From an uncultured beta proteobacterium (lineage in GTDB: Bacteria; Pseudomonadota; Gammaproteobacteria; Burkholderiales; Burkholderiaceae), in assembly GCA_903871735.1 (NCBI GenBank), contig CAIQHU010000060.1, positions 1 through 64,000 on the forward strand: DNA of 64,000 nucleotides, in the 5' to 3' direction. The translations under genes were made by a program, and so were the position numbers. Shown piece by piece: positions 55,539-64,000 of the stretch (its first letter is position 1; every line of letters begins with the position of its first letter). The notes beneath the pieces are model-generated. The model was not told the DNA's origin and did not search any database. It saw only the letters and a program-made list of their open reading frames with translations.

Positions 55539-56597
55539 ATGATTTTTATGCACTTTATTTGGTCTCAAGCTCTTTGGGCTTTACTTAGCTTACCGCTACT
55601 CATCATCCTTTATATGTGGATCTTGAGGCGACGGCGCTCTTATGCGGTGCAATTTTCAAGCTTACAAATTGTGCGTGGAGCAGTTAGTTGGCGTACTCGG
55701 TATCGGCGACATATTCCTCCTTTACTTATCTTGATGGCGATTATAGTTGGGATCATTGGTTTGGCTAGGCCAACGGCGACAGTTACCTTACCAGCGGACT
55801 ATATGACTTTAGTAATGGCGGTGGATGTCTCGCGCAGTATGCTTGCGGAGGATGTGGAGCCTAATCGAATTAAGGCGGCTCAAGCTGCTGTGAAAGAATT
55901 TATTCGTGAATTACCTGTAGATATTCGGGTTGGGATTGTTTCATTTGCAGGGACTGCCCAAGTAGTGCAGGCGGTTTCGGAATCGCGCACAGACTTAATT
56001 GAAGCAATTGATCGTTTTCAATTGCAACGTGGAACAGCGACTGGTAGTGGATTATTACTCGCACTAGCGACTTTAATGCCTGATGCTGGTATTAATTTAG
56101 AGTCGGCTATTTATGGCGAGAGTTTTACAAGAGGATCTAGTGGTAATAGTTCGCCACTGGAGATCAAAAAACCAGTTGTCCCATTTAAACCTGTGCCAGC
56201 TGGATCATATAGTTCGGGCGCTATTGTTTTACTTTCAGATGGGCGAAGAACGACTGGGCCAGATCCGCTTGAAGCTGCTAGGCGAGTTGCTGAGCGTGGC
56301 GTTAAAGTCTATACCGTTGCATTTGGAACGCCTAGTGGATTTATTCCTGGGTACGAAGGTTATTCGTTTTATGCTCGGGTTGATGAAGAGGCACTACAAG
56401 GAATAGCAAAAATTACCCAAGGAGAATTTTTTAGAGCAAGTAATGGTCAAGATCTGCAGCAAATTTATGAGCATTTATCGGCAAAGTTTCGGCTAGAAAC
56501 TAAAGAGACTGAAGTTTCAGTTTTATTTGCTGGTGGATCTGTTTTATTGATGCTGGCGGCTTTCATTTTATCGCTATGGTGGTTTAAGCGGATCTAG
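55539..56597 (+). CDS. VWA-domain membrane protein (BatA-like)
   Basis: A second Bat-type protein, 352 residues, with N-terminal helices (~8-28 and ~60-76) and the VWA MIDAS motif DVSRS (D96, S98, S100). LLSDGRRTTGPDP, VYTVAFGTPSG and a C-terminal helix (~325-345) follow. The start is ATG 55539 or ATG 55548 (three residues shorter). It is divergent from the protease-moxR operon across 55 bp and converges on the class II aldolase gene. With the protein at 51503 it brackets the whole system. Confidence 0.92.
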   Translation: MIFMHFIWSQALWALLSLPLLIILYMWILRRRRSYAVQFSSLQIVRGAVSWRTRYRRHIPPLLILMAIIVGIIGLARPTATVTLPADYMTLVMAVDVSRSMLAEDVEPNRIKAAQAAVKEFIRELPVDIRVGIVSFAGTAQVVQAVSESRTDLIEAIDRFQLQRGTATGSGLLLALATLMPDAGINLESAIYGESFTRGSSGNSSPLEIKKPVVPFKPVPAGSYSSGAIVLLSDGRRTTGPDPLEAARRVAERGVKVYTVAFGTPSGFIPGYEGYSFYARVDEEALQGIAKITQGEFFRASNGQDLQQIYEHLSAKFRLETKETEVSVLFAGGSVLLMLAAFILSLWWFKRI

Positions 56598-56609
56598 TCA
56601 AGTGCGCTA

Positions 56610-57398
56610 TTAGCTATCGTAATGCGCAAAACCAGAGTTTTTATCGACCGCCTCGAGCAGGCGTAGCATGGCAGGCCATTCTAAAACGCCGTAGGGCCTT
56701 CTGGTGCCGGGTTGATACAGGTTGGCCGTATGCGCAAGTACACTATCTGCAGGAATCATTAACTCAGTTCTTGCAGCCATTGCATCGACTTGTGAGCGGC
56801 AAGACAACTCTAATTGGTACATGGTGTTAAAAGCTTGCTCAATCGTCGCGCCGCAGGTTAAAAGGCCGTGATTATAGAGAATCATTGCATCATGCGGACC
56901 AAGGTCATTAACAAGACTGGCTCGTTCAGCAAGATCGATGGCTGGTCCTTGAAATTGGTGGTAGCCAATATGACCGACAAAACGCATGGAAGTTTGGGTT
57001 AGGGGCAGAAGACCACATTGCATGGTTGATATTGCCATACCAGCGCGGGTATGCGTATGAATGACACATTGCACATCTGATCTTGCTTCATGAATGGCCC
57101 CGTGGATCACGTACCCTGATTTATTAATCCCATAATCAGTATTTGGTGTTGTGATGATATTCCCTGCTAGATCAATCTTTACAAGGCTTGAGGCAGTTAT
57201 TTCTTTATAAAGCAGACCGTATAAGTTGATTAGAAAGTGATCTGTACCTGGGATGCTTGCTGTAATGTGGTTATAGATTAGATCGGACATCCCATAATAA
57301 TCAATCAGTCGATAGCAAGCTGCTAATTGCACGCGGGCGTGCCACTCTTGTGCACTCACTGTATTTTTTAAGCTAGGGAATTGCGTATCGTAATTCAT
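56610..57398 (-). CDS. Class II aldolase/adducin family protein
   Basis: A zinc-dependent aldolase or decarboxylase-like enzyme. Metal-binding His-x-His in VIHTHTRAG (after VQC), a later His in ILYNHGLLTCG, and ITASIPGTDHFLIN and SGYVIHGAI are typical of the adducin-type subfamily. Length 262 is normal. Without sugar-specific neighbours the substrate cannot be given; family members act on fuculose-, ribulose- or methylthioribulose-phosphates, and many adducin-like ones are unassigned. It lies 207 bp downstream of manC on the same strand. Confidence 0.88.
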   Translation of the reverse strand: MNYDTQFPSLKNTVSAQEWHARVQLAACYRLIDYYGMSDLIYNHITASIPGTDHFLINLYGLLYKEITASSLVKIDLAGNIITTPNTDYGINKSGYVIHGAIHEARSDVQCVIHTHTRAGMAISTMQCGLLPLTQTSMRFVGHIGYHQFQGPAIDLAERASLVNDLGPHDAMILYNHGLLTCGATIEQAFNTMYQLELSCRSQVDAMAARTELMIPADSVLAHTANLYQPGTRRPYGVLEWPAMLRLLEAVDKNSGFAHYDS

Positions 57399-57605
57399 GA
57401 GAAGAGCTTTCGGTGGAAGGGGAGATCTAGTGCCGTTTTATAAAAGAGTTACATGGGTCGTAATGGGGGTCTTCATGGGAGTCTTCAACAGAATCTGTTC
57501 TTTGGATCGTTTTTACTCCAATGATTTAATGCTATTGTATCTTGGGTGAGAGGGTTGCTAGATAGAGGATAGAGGACAAATCATCGTATTCTCTAATTGG
57601 CATCG

Positions 57606-59093
57606 TTAACTTCTGCCGTAATGATCCTCAAACCGAACAATATCATCTTCCCCTAAGTAACTACCTGATTGAACCTCAATAATTTCGAGTGGAGTTGCGC
57701 CATGGTTAGCAAGGCGATGCTTGACACCCTGAGGGATGTAGGTACTTTGGTTTTCATTGAGAGTCATTACTTCAGCGCCATTCGTTACCTCAGCTTGACC
57801 TTGGATCACAATCCAGTGTTCTGCTCGGTGGTGATGTAACTGTAAGCTTAATTTTGCTCCGGGGTTTACACAAATTCTTTTTACTTGAAAATGTGGACCA
57901 GAATCAATGCTGTCATACCAACCCCAGGGGCGATAGACTTTACGGTGGGTTGTTTGTTCGGTTCGGTGCATTTTCGCTAGTTGTTGGACGATTTCTTTGA
58001 CATCTTGGCTTTTTGATTGATCCGCTACTAAAACAGCATCGGCTGTTTCAACCACAATTAAATCATGTACGCCAACAGTGCTGACTAGTCTTTGATTCGC
58101 ATAGACTAGGGTATTACTAGTTTGCGTTGTGACTACATCACCATGCACGACATTACCGTTCGAATCTGGCTTGCCAACTGCCCAAACAGCATCCCAACTA
58201 CCTAAATCACTCCAGCCTACATCCAGAGGAATCATCTGAATCGGTATGCTGGAGTTTGGACATTTTTCCATGACGGCGTAATCGATCGACTCACTAGGAA
58301 TCTCGATAAATGCTTGCGGATTTGGTCGAATAAAATGATTTTGTAAATCGACTTCTTTTTGGCTCCAGCTGACCTGAGTAGCTTGAAGGATATCTGGTCT
58401 AAACATCTGTAGTGCTTTTATCCAAAGACTAGCTTTTAATACAAAAATTCCACAATTCCAGCTATATTCGCCGGTTGCTAAATATTCCTTAGCTTGCGTT
58501 TCGTTGGGTTTTTCTGTAAATTTTTGTACTTGATAGGCACCGAACTCGCCGGGTAAGCCTTGTGCTCGGATATAACCGTAGGCAGTTTGCGGGTGGTGGG
58601 CAGTGGCCCCAAGGATGATAATTGCGTCCTTCGATGCTGCTTGCACAGCTTGCTGTAAGGCTTTGGTAAAAGAGGCTTCATTTTGAATTGTTTGGTCAGC
58701 TGGCGTCACAATCAGAATCGGGTCAAGCCCTGATTCCATGGCTTGCAGAGCTGCCAAGGTGAGGGCTGGCGCAGTATTTCTGCCAGTTGGTTCTAACAAG
58801 TATTTTGCCGTAGTCTGCTTTGTCCCTAGATTTGCTATGGGGGTAATATCCCTCTGTTGCAATTCTTGGGCTTGATGAAGTGCTAAAAAGCGATGCTCTT
58901 CATTTGTAATGACTAGAGGGCTGCACAGTTCAATACCGGGTTGACTCAGCCCTTGAAGTCGGGAGATCGCCTGTTGGAATAAGCTGGTATTACCGCTTAA
59001 TACAAGAAACTGCTTTGGAAATCCAACTCGAGATAAAGGCCAAAGTCGCGTTCCAGAACCGCCACATAAAATTACAGGTTGCACTTGAATCAA
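57606..59093 (-). CDS. manC: Mannose-1-phosphate guanylyltransferase / mannose-6-phosphate isomerase
   Basis: A bifunctional enzyme making GDP-mannose for exopolysaccharide or LPS. The nucleotidyltransferase part starts VQPVILCGGSGTRLWPLSR (Gly-rich activation motif) and has FTEKPN and the ESIDYAVMEK block. The C-terminal cupin isomerase domain has GWYDSIDSGPHFQVKRI, HHHRAEHW and GVKHRLAN. Length 495 matches type II enzymes (~470-480). It stands alone here, away from glycosyltransferase genes. Confidence 0.95.
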   Translation of the reverse strand: MIQVQPVILCGGSGTRLWPLSRVGFPKQFLVLSGNTSLFQQAISRLQGLSQPGIELCSPLVITNEEHRFLALHQAQELQQRDITPIANLGTKQTTAKYLLEPTGRNTAPALTLAALQAMESGLDPILIVTPADQTIQNEASFTKALQQAVQAASKDAIIILGATAHHPQTAYGYIRAQGLPGEFGAYQVQKFTEKPNETQAKEYLATGEYSWNCGIFVLKASLWIKALQMFRPDILQATQVSWSQKEVDLQNHFIRPNPQAFIEIPSESIDYAVMEKCPNSSIPIQMIPLDVGWSDLGSWDAVWAVGKPDSNGNVVHGDVVTTQTSNTLVYANQRLVSTVGVHDLIVVETADAVLVADQSKSQDVKEIVQQLAKMHRTEQTTHRKVYRPWGWYDSIDSGPHFQVKRICVNPGAKLSLQLHHHRAEHWIVIQGQAEVTNGAEVMTLNENQSTYIPQGVKHRLANHGATPLEIIEVQSGSYLGEDDIVRFEDHYGRS

Positions 59094-59480
59094 GATTTTT
59101 CCCTTAAACTATTTTCACCAGCTGAGTAGTAATCAAAAAGACATGGAAACCAGAACAGTGTTCAATTCAGCGCTCAAATCAGTGTTCAATTTCTATTGTA
59201 ATCAATTTGATTGAATAAAAGCCTAAGTGCATTGTTCTGTTGGGTTTGATGGGGTAAATTCGTTTGCTTAGGAGTTTGAAGAGGATGCTTTCAGTCTAGC
59301 TGAGGATGTGGGGTGGTATATGACAAAATACAGGGATAAATCCGCATCCGTTGCAAGGCTTCTAGCGTGGAATCTACTTATTTAAAATTATATTATGATG
59401 TGCAAGTAAACATCATTTATTGTCAATAGAGTCATGGCGAGTCGTAAAAATAAAAAATAGGGGATCAACTCAAATTTTTC
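59094..59480. promoter_or_regulatory. 387-bp control region between manC and the dehydrogenase operon
   Basis: A divergent intergenic region. It contains three tandem 12-bp repeats (59156-59191), a TAATCAATTTGATTGA inverted element just after them, and an AT-rich stretch with TATTAT (59391-59396) that may be the -10 of the downstream operon. Only tiny ORFs exist (for example 21 codons at 59320), which I do not call. Confidence 0.5.
59156..59191. repeat. Three tandem 12-bp repeats (CAGYGYTCAAWT)
   Basis: Units at 59156-59167 and 59180-59191 are both CAGTGTTCAATT. The middle unit, 59168-59179, is CAGCGCTCAAAT (9/12 identical). Contiguous near-helical-turn spacing suggests an array of regulator sites 63-98 bp before manC. 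Confidence 0.7.
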
Positions 59481-60419
59481 ATGAATAAGAAAATTTATAT
59501 ATTAGATGCGTTTTACGAGGCTGGGATTGCCCTAGCAAAAGAACATGCAGAAGTGGTTTGTTGGCCTGATCCAGCAATAGTGAACTGGCCAGAGGAGGCC
59601 GATGGGGTGATGGTTCGGATGACCCCCATTACCGCTGAACAAATTCGCCGCGCCAAGCATGTGCAGATTATTTGTAAGCAAGGTGTTGGTTTTGAAACAA
59701 TTGATATTGCAGCTGCCAAGGAATGCGGTATTGCGGTATGTCGAACACCTGGGGTTAATAGTGAAGCAGTGGCCGAAATGGCTTTTGCACTAGCCTTGTC
59801 TGTAACGCGGCGGATTACCCGATTTGACCGCATGTTAAGAGCCGGTGAGGAGATTGTTCGACCGGCGCATTTAGGCATTGAGATGAACGGTAAGACTGTT
59901 GGTGTAGTTGGTATGGGTAATATTGGAACGCGAGTGGCACGTAAGTGGTTTGGTGCATTTGACGCGCGCATCGTTGCGTATGACCCGTATGCCACAGATG
60001 ATCAATGGATAGATTTGCCCCATCAGCGAGTCAGCTCATTAGATGAGTTATTAGCCGTTTCTGATTTAGTGACATTGCATTTGCCTTTAAATGAGCAGAC
60101 TAAAAACTTAATTGATCGAGCGGCATTAGCGATCATGAAAAAAAATGCAGTCTTAATCAACGTTTCTAGGGGCGGCTTGATTGATGAGCAGGCCTTATTT
60201 GACGCCTTACAAAGTGGTCATTTGTTTGGTGCTGGTTTAGATGTTTTTGCGATTGAGCCGCCGCCGGCCGACTATCCTTTATTGTCGTTACCACAAGTTG
60301 TCACTACGCCGCATGCTGCAGGGGGGACTGTTGATACTCAAGAGAGAAGTTCCTTGCAAGTTGCACAGCAGGTGATTGATGTCTTAGCTGGTTTACCAGC
60401 TATGAATCGCGTTGCTTAA
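59481..60419 (+). CDS. NAD-dependent D-2-hydroxyacid dehydrogenase
   Basis: A cytoplasmic dehydrogenase of the D-isomer-specific family, interconverting a 2-hydroxy acid and its 2-keto acid. The NAD motif GVVGMGNIGTRVA is near residues 141-153. Catalytic Arg lies in LINVSRGGLID, Glu in LDVFAIEPPPADYP, and His in TPHAAGGT. Length 312 is standard. First gene of an operon with an aldolase, an amidohydrolase, a Bug receptor and a dioxygenase, so it probably oxidises or reduces an intermediate of that route rather than serving serine synthesis. Confidence 0.9.
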   Translation: MNKKIYILDAFYEAGIALAKEHAEVVCWPDPAIVNWPEEADGVMVRMTPITAEQIRRAKHVQIICKQGVGFETIDIAAAKECGIAVCRTPGVNSEAVAEMAFALALSVTRRITRFDRMLRAGEEIVRPAHLGIEMNGKTVGVVGMGNIGTRVARKWFGAFDARIVAYDPYATDDQWIDLPHQRVSSLDELLAVSDLVTLHLPLNEQTKNLIDRAALAIMKKNAVLINVSRGGLIDEQALFDALQSGHLFGAGLDVFAIEPPPADYPLLSLPQVVTTPHAAGGTVDTQERSSLQVAQQVIDVLAGLPAMNRVA

Positions 60420-60444
60420 TCGTTTTAATTATGAAAGAGGAATG

Positions 60445-61248
60445 ATGCAAAAGAGCGCCAGAGACATTTTAACAAATAACGTTCGAGAAAAGTTAGCGAA
60501 GAATGAGGTGGTTTCTTCGCTGACAGTTCGCTTATGCCGAGGTATTGAGATTGCTAGGATTGCGAAAACGGCAGGATTTGATTCAATCTACGTGGATATG
60601 GAGCACAGCAGTTTATCCTTAGACACGACTGGACAAATTTGTTTGGCTGCAATGCAAATAGGTATTGCGCCATTCGTTCGAGTCCCGGCTAATAGTCCTG
60701 AGTGGATTTCACGGGTTTTAGATGCGGGTGCGTTAGGGGTTATTGCACCGCATATTTCATCTGCGCAGGAAGCACGCGCGGTTGTGGCAGCGGCCAAATT
60801 TGCTCCGCTTGGTAATCGATCTGCCGCTGGTGGTATGCCGCATCTTGAATACCGAGCATTTCCAGCGCATGAAGCTTATCCAGTGTTAAACGATGCCACG
60901 ATGGTTATTGTGCAATTTGAGGATGTAGCGGGCCTTGAGCATGCCGATGAAATCATGGCAGTAGAAGGTGTAGACATGGCGTTAATTGGGACGAATGATT
61001 TAACAGCAGACATGGGAATTGCTGGTCAGTATGATCATCCTAGAGTACGGGCAGCCTTTGAACAGGCAATTACCGCCGCACGTAAGTACGGTAAGCATTG
61101 CGGTGTTGGTGGTTTATCTTCAAGACCCGACTTAGTTGCAGAGTTTGTCAAGCTCGGTGCGCGTTATGTTTCAACTGGGACCGATCTCGCATTTTTATTA
61201 GGTGCTTGCACTGCCAAAGCTAAACAAGTTAGTGATATGCAATTATGA
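60445..61248 (+). CDS. HpcH/HpaI family aldolase
   Basis: A class II metal-dependent aldolase that cleaves 4-hydroxy-2-keto acids to pyruvate (or related keto acid) and an aldehyde. The key segments are SIYVDMEHSSLSLDT with catalytic His, VIAPHISSAQEARAVV, IVQFEDVAGLEHADEI with metal Glu, and MALIGTNDLTADMG with metal Asp. I start at ATG 60445 (AGAGG 60436-60440, 4-nt spacer); ATG 60442 adds one residue, and the TTG at 60412 would overlap the previous gene. It has 267 residues and is coupled to the next gene by a 4-bp overlap. Confidence 0.9.
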   Translation: MQKSARDILTNNVREKLAKNEVVSSLTVRLCRGIEIARIAKTAGFDSIYVDMEHSSLSLDTTGQICLAAMQIGIAPFVRVPANSPEWISRVLDAGALGVIAPHISSAQEARAVVAAAKFAPLGNRSAAGGMPHLEYRAFPAHEAYPVLNDATMVIVQFEDVAGLEHADEIMAVEGVDMALIGTNDLTADMGIAGQYDHPRVRAAFEQAITAARKYGKHCGVGGLSSRPDLVAEFVKLGARYVSTGTDLAFLLGACTAKAKQVSDMQL

Positions 61249-62147
61249 GAAATCGGACGATTCATGGAGTCACGCACGAGCTCTTAGATTTTCAAATGCC
61301 CGACTTCGCTTGTGATTGTCATACTCACGTGTTTGGCCCAGCCGAGCAATTTTTATTTTCGCCGAATAGGCAATATACGCCAGGTAATGCCTCTGTTACA
61401 GATTTGTTGGAGCTCCACCAGATTCTAGGGATTCAGCGGGTCGTTATTGTTCATCCTAGTCCTTATGGAAGTGATAATTCTTGTACGCTGGATGCTTTGC
61501 AAAAAATTGGCTCTAATGCGCGGGGTATTGCTGTGATTGATCACGATATAGGGCGAAGTCAGTTACAAGAGATGCATGAAATGGGGATTCGGGGGATACG
61601 CTTAAATTTAGAAACGAGTGGTATTCAAGACCCAGAGTTTGCTAAACACGAGTTATTTAAAGCTGCAGAGCAAGTTCAAGAATTAGGTTGGCATATTCAG
61701 TTATATACGAATTTAAAGCTATTAGCAGCCCTCAAGGGTGTCATACAGCAAGTATCTGCACCGATCGTAGTAGACCATTTTTGTCGTGCGCAAGCTGAAT
61801 TAGGCGTTGATCAACCAGATCTAGGAGATCTCCTTGAGTTAGTTCAAAATGGTCGTGTTTGGGTTAAGTTATCCGCACCGCATCGGATTGCAGTGGATCC
61901 TGATTCATTGGAGACGCAGGCTATAGCGCAACTATTTGTAAATACGAATCCAGATCAAATGTTATGGGGAAGTGACTGGCCCCATCCTGGAGGAAGACGG
62001 GGTCAAGAAAACGCTCTTAGTGAAATTGAGTCATTCAATCCAATTGACGATGGCCACGCTTTAAATCGTTTTGCCAAATGGTTAGATGATCCTTTATTAT
62101 TAGAAAAAATTTTAGTGAGTAATCCTGCTAAGTTGTATGATTTTTAA
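61245..62147 (+). CDS. Amidohydrolase-2 family protein (LigI-like TIM-barrel hydrolase)
   Basis: A 300-residue amidohydrolase of the family containing 2-pyrone-4,6-dicarbaldehyde-type lactonases (LigI) and decarboxylases. The metal-binding CDCHTHVFG near residue 23, VVIVHPSPYG, IRLNLETSG, VVDHFCRA and MLWGSDWPHPG are visible. It is most like the lactone-hydrolase branch, so it may open a lactone in the pathway. It overlaps the aldolase gene by 4 bp and lies 28 bp before the Bug receptor. Confidence 0.88.
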   Translation: MRNRTIHGVTHELLDFQMPDFACDCHTHVFGPAEQFLFSPNRQYTPGNASVTDLLELHQILGIQRVVIVHPSPYGSDNSCTLDALQKIGSNARGIAVIDHDIGRSQLQEMHEMGIRGIRLNLETSGIQDPEFAKHELFKAAEQVQELGWHIQLYTNLKLLAALKGVIQQVSAPIVVDHFCRAQAELGVDQPDLGDLLELVQNGRVWVKLSAPHRIAVDPDSLETQAIAQLFVNTNPDQMLWGSDWPHPGGRRGQENALSEIESFNPIDDGHALNRFAKWLDDPLLLEKILVSNPAKLYDF

Positions 62148-62175
62148 TAATTTGTTAAAGAGAGATAATTAAAAA

Positions 62176-63147
62176 ATGAAAAAAAACTATCTGGGATTTT
62201 CGGTATACCTTACGATTGCAAGTTTTTTAGGATTTTTTGCTAGTAGCGTGGTTTCTCAAGAGACTGGTAAGCAGATCCGTTTGATTGTCCCATTTGCGCC
62301 TGGCGGTAGTAACGATATTGTTGGACGTGCAGTTGCTCAGCAGCTTTCACCGCGTTTAAAGCGTAGCGTTATCGTTGAAAATAAACCGGGTGCAGGGGGC
62401 GTCTTGGGCGCTGAAATTGCTGCTCGAGCTGAGCCAGATGGTAATACCTTACTACTTATTTCATCCAGTTTTGCCATGAACTCATCGATCATGAAGTTAA
62501 GTTATGATCCGGTGAAGTCTTTTGCGCCGCTAGCGATGCTAGGGATGGGGCCAAGTGTGATTGTGGTGAATAGTGCTACACCCGTAAATTCCATCAAAGA
62601 GTTAGTTGATTTTTCAAACAATAATCCCAGTAAGACGAATTTTGGCACTGCTGGAGTTGGCAGTTTTCAGCATTTCGCAATTGAATTATTTAAGTTAAAA
62701 ACAGGTGCTAATTTTGTCCTAGTACACTATAAGGGGGGTGGACCTGCACTGGTTGATTTGGCGGCTGGTCATATCCAGATTTCTTTAGGCAGTTTGATAC
62801 AAATGCAAAATTTCATGAAAGCTGGGCAAATTAAAGTTTTGGCTGTTGCAGGTAGTAAGCGGGTACCACTTTTACCAAATGTTCCGACCTTAAAAGAGTT
62901 AGGTATTGATGTGGAAGCTTCGAACTGGTGGGCTATTTTGGCACCTACAGGAACCTCTAATGAGTTACTAGATGCATTTCATAAAGAGATCAATCAAGTT
63001 TTGGTTGATCCTGAAATTAAGCGGCGATTTGCTAATGAAGGTGCAGAATCATTGCCGATGAGTCGTCTAGAGTTTGAGAAACTCCTCAGTGAGGAGTCGG
63101 TGAAGTGGGCTAGAGTTGCCAAGTTAACAGGCATTAAGGCGGAGTAG
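62176..63147 (+). CDS. Bug-family tripartite tricarboxylate transporter receptor
   Basis: A periplasmic solute receptor. It has a signal peptide (1-27, ending VVS-QE), then IRLIVPFAPGGSNDIVGRAVA, VENKPGAGGVLGAEIAA, YDPVKSFAPLAMLG, NFGTAGVGSFQHFA and HYKGGGPALVDLAAGHIQIS. Length 323 is standard. It is embedded in the catabolic operon and probably binds its carboxylate substrate (inference). No membrane TctA/TctB gene is in view. AAAGAGAG precedes the ATG. Confidence 0.94.
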   Translation: MKKNYLGFSVYLTIASFLGFFASSVVSQETGKQIRLIVPFAPGGSNDIVGRAVAQQLSPRLKRSVIVENKPGAGGVLGAEIAARAEPDGNTLLLISSSFAMNSSIMKLSYDPVKSFAPLAMLGMGPSVIVVNSATPVNSIKELVDFSNNNPSKTNFGTAGVGSFQHFAIELFKLKTGANFVLVHYKGGGPALVDLAAGHIQISLGSLIQMQNFMKAGQIKVLAVAGSKRVPLLPNVPTLKELGIDVEASNWWAILAPTGTSNELLDAFHKEINQVLVDPEIKRRFANEGAESLPMSRLEFEKLLSEESVKWARVAKLTGIKAE

Positions 63148-63155
63148 GAGAATTG

Positions 63156-64000
63156 GTGGAATTGATCTTGAGGCCGATCACGCCAAATTTTGGATTAGAA
63201 ATTACAGGGATAGACTTCAGTAAGCCGGTTAATGCGCAGGTCAAAAAAGAATTAAACGATTCTTTCTCGCAATACGCAGTTTTAGTTTTTCCGAATCAGG
63301 GCTTAGAACCAGCTGAATTGATACAGTTTGGTGAAATCTTTGGGCGGGTAATGGAGCAGCAACTCAAAGATTTTGTTTTGCCAGATTTTCCTTTAGTTGG
63401 GTATAACTCTACGAAAGACTTACCAAGTAAAAATGGCAAGTTACAAGTACGTGGAGAAAATTACCATACTGATCACTCCAATGATCTTGCGCCACCTCGG
63501 GCAACGAGTTTAGTGGCTGTTCAAATACCATCTTATGGCGGTGATACGCAGTTTGTCGATGTTCGTCAGGCTTATGATGACTTAGATGTCGATCTGAAAA
63601 ATCGTATTAAAAATTTACGTTCCTTACACGTGCACGGGAGTAGTCGAAGTCCGAGGAGTTTTGCCAAGTTAAGTCCCGAAGCAGCAGCTCTCATTCCTAG
63701 GACAATTCAGCCTTTAGTGATCCGCCATCCAGATAGTGGGCGCCCAGCTTTATACCTTAATACTGGACGTATGGAAGGTATTGAAGGGATGGCGCAGGAT
63801 GATGGATTTCAGTTGATTGAGCAGTTATATCTGCACGCAACGCAAGCGAAATATGAATATCGGCATCAATGGCGGGTAGGTGATTTAGTCATCTGGGATA
63901 ACCGCAGTGTGATGCACCAAGCCAATGCGGATTATGACCCTTCGGAGTACCGGTACTTGTATCGCATTATGATTGCAGGTAGTCCAATTGAGCCTGCATT
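63156..64000 (+). CDS. TauD/TfdA-family Fe(II)/2-oxoglutarate dioxygenase, 3' end cut by window
   Basis: An alpha-ketoglutarate-dependent dioxygenase that hydroxylates a substrate, often splitting off sulfite or an alcohol. I translated 281 codons from GTG 63156, chosen because AGGAG at 63146-63150 gives a 5-nt spacer; TTG 63153 is too close. Motifs are LRPITPNFGLEITGIDF at the start, iron-binding His-x-Asp in NYHTDHSND, the conserved YGGDTQFVD, and distal HQANADYDPSEYRYLYR with the third His and the 2-oxoglutarate-binding Arg. The frame is open at the window end but must be nearly complete (family ~280-300). Confidence 0.92.
   Translation, partial: MELILRPITPNFGLEITGIDFSKPVNAQVKKELNDSFSQYAVLVFPNQGLEPAELIQFGEIFGRVMEQQLKDFVLPDFPLVGYNSTKDLPSKNGKLQVRGENYHTDHSNDLAPPRATSLVAVQIPSYGGDTQFVDVRQAYDDLDVDLKNRIKNLRSLHVHGSSRSPRSFAKLSPEAAALIPRTIQPLVIRHPDSGRPALYLNTGRMEGIEGMAQDDGFQLIEQLYLHATQAKYEYRHQWRVGDLVIWDNRSVMHQANADYDPSEYRYLYRIMIAGSPIEPA

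Noticed and set aside
59320-59385. 21-codon ORF in the manC upstream gap
   Set aside because: Too short, no clear ribosome site and no recognisable peptide.

Overview
This window looks like the chromosome of a small-genome freshwater betaproteobacterium of the Burkholderiales. Polynucleobacter is my best guess; this is an inference from gene content, gene order and the moderate, slightly AT-leaning base composition, not from a database match. Supporting signs are two Bug-type tripartite tricarboxylate transporter receptors, the order glnA-ntrB-ntrC-xth-prlC-folD-fixJ-fixL//aceE-aceF-lpd-purT-phasin, a dihydrolipoyl dehydrogenase with its own lipoyl domain, and a bpt-aat N-end-rule pair. Genes are tightly packed, often with 1-8 bp overlaps, and I see no tRNA, rRNA, IS element, prophage or CRISPR array.

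Layout. 1-10106: argA (minus, cut by the window edge), divergent from hrpA and a run of envelope or lipid genes (beta-propeller protein, polysaccharide deacetylase, fatty acid hydroxylase/sterol desaturase, EI24 protein, CinA-like protein). 10107-14302: nitrogen regulation, with a perfect NtrC operator, glnA, ntrB and ntrC. 14299-21418 (minus): xth, prlC, folD and a FixJ/FixL-like pair. 21419-28829: pyruvate dehydrogenase operon with a clear sigma-70 promoter, then purT. 28843-32596: phasin, a histone-deacetylase-like hydrolase, a DMT exporter and a PBP7-like endopeptidase. 32670-38077 (minus): peptidyl-prolyl isomerase, Nudix, aat, bpt, pyrD, IclR regulator and a ModA-like protein. 38150-42666 (minus): SOS-controlled umuDC and acnB with a strong terminator. 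43272-47713: MAPEG protein, an unusual DUF3302-HlyD-outer-membrane-factor-membrane-protein cluster, and rfaH. 47807-51440: Bug receptor, BKACE enzyme and cyclase-family hydrolase around a repeat-rich control region. 51503-56597: MoxR/DUF58/VWA stress cluster with a PDZ-less trypsin-like protease. 56610-59093: class II aldolase and manC. 59481-64000: a catabolic operon (D-2-hydroxyacid dehydrogenase, HpcH/HpaI aldolase, amidohydrolase, Bug receptor, TauD-like dioxygenase cut by the window end).

Most interesting points. The NtrC protein has GAFANA in place of the sigma-54-contacting GAFTGA loop, and glnA has a perfect NtrC site close to a plausible sigma-70 promoter with no convincing -24/-12 element. 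Together they suggest a sigma-54-independent NtrC circuit. The DUF3302/HlyD/outer-membrane-factor operon has an adaptor and an outer channel but no recognisable energised inner-membrane pump. The 59481-64000 operon looks like an uncharacterised uptake-and-degradation route. Several intergenic regions carry tandem or inverted repeats that look like operators.
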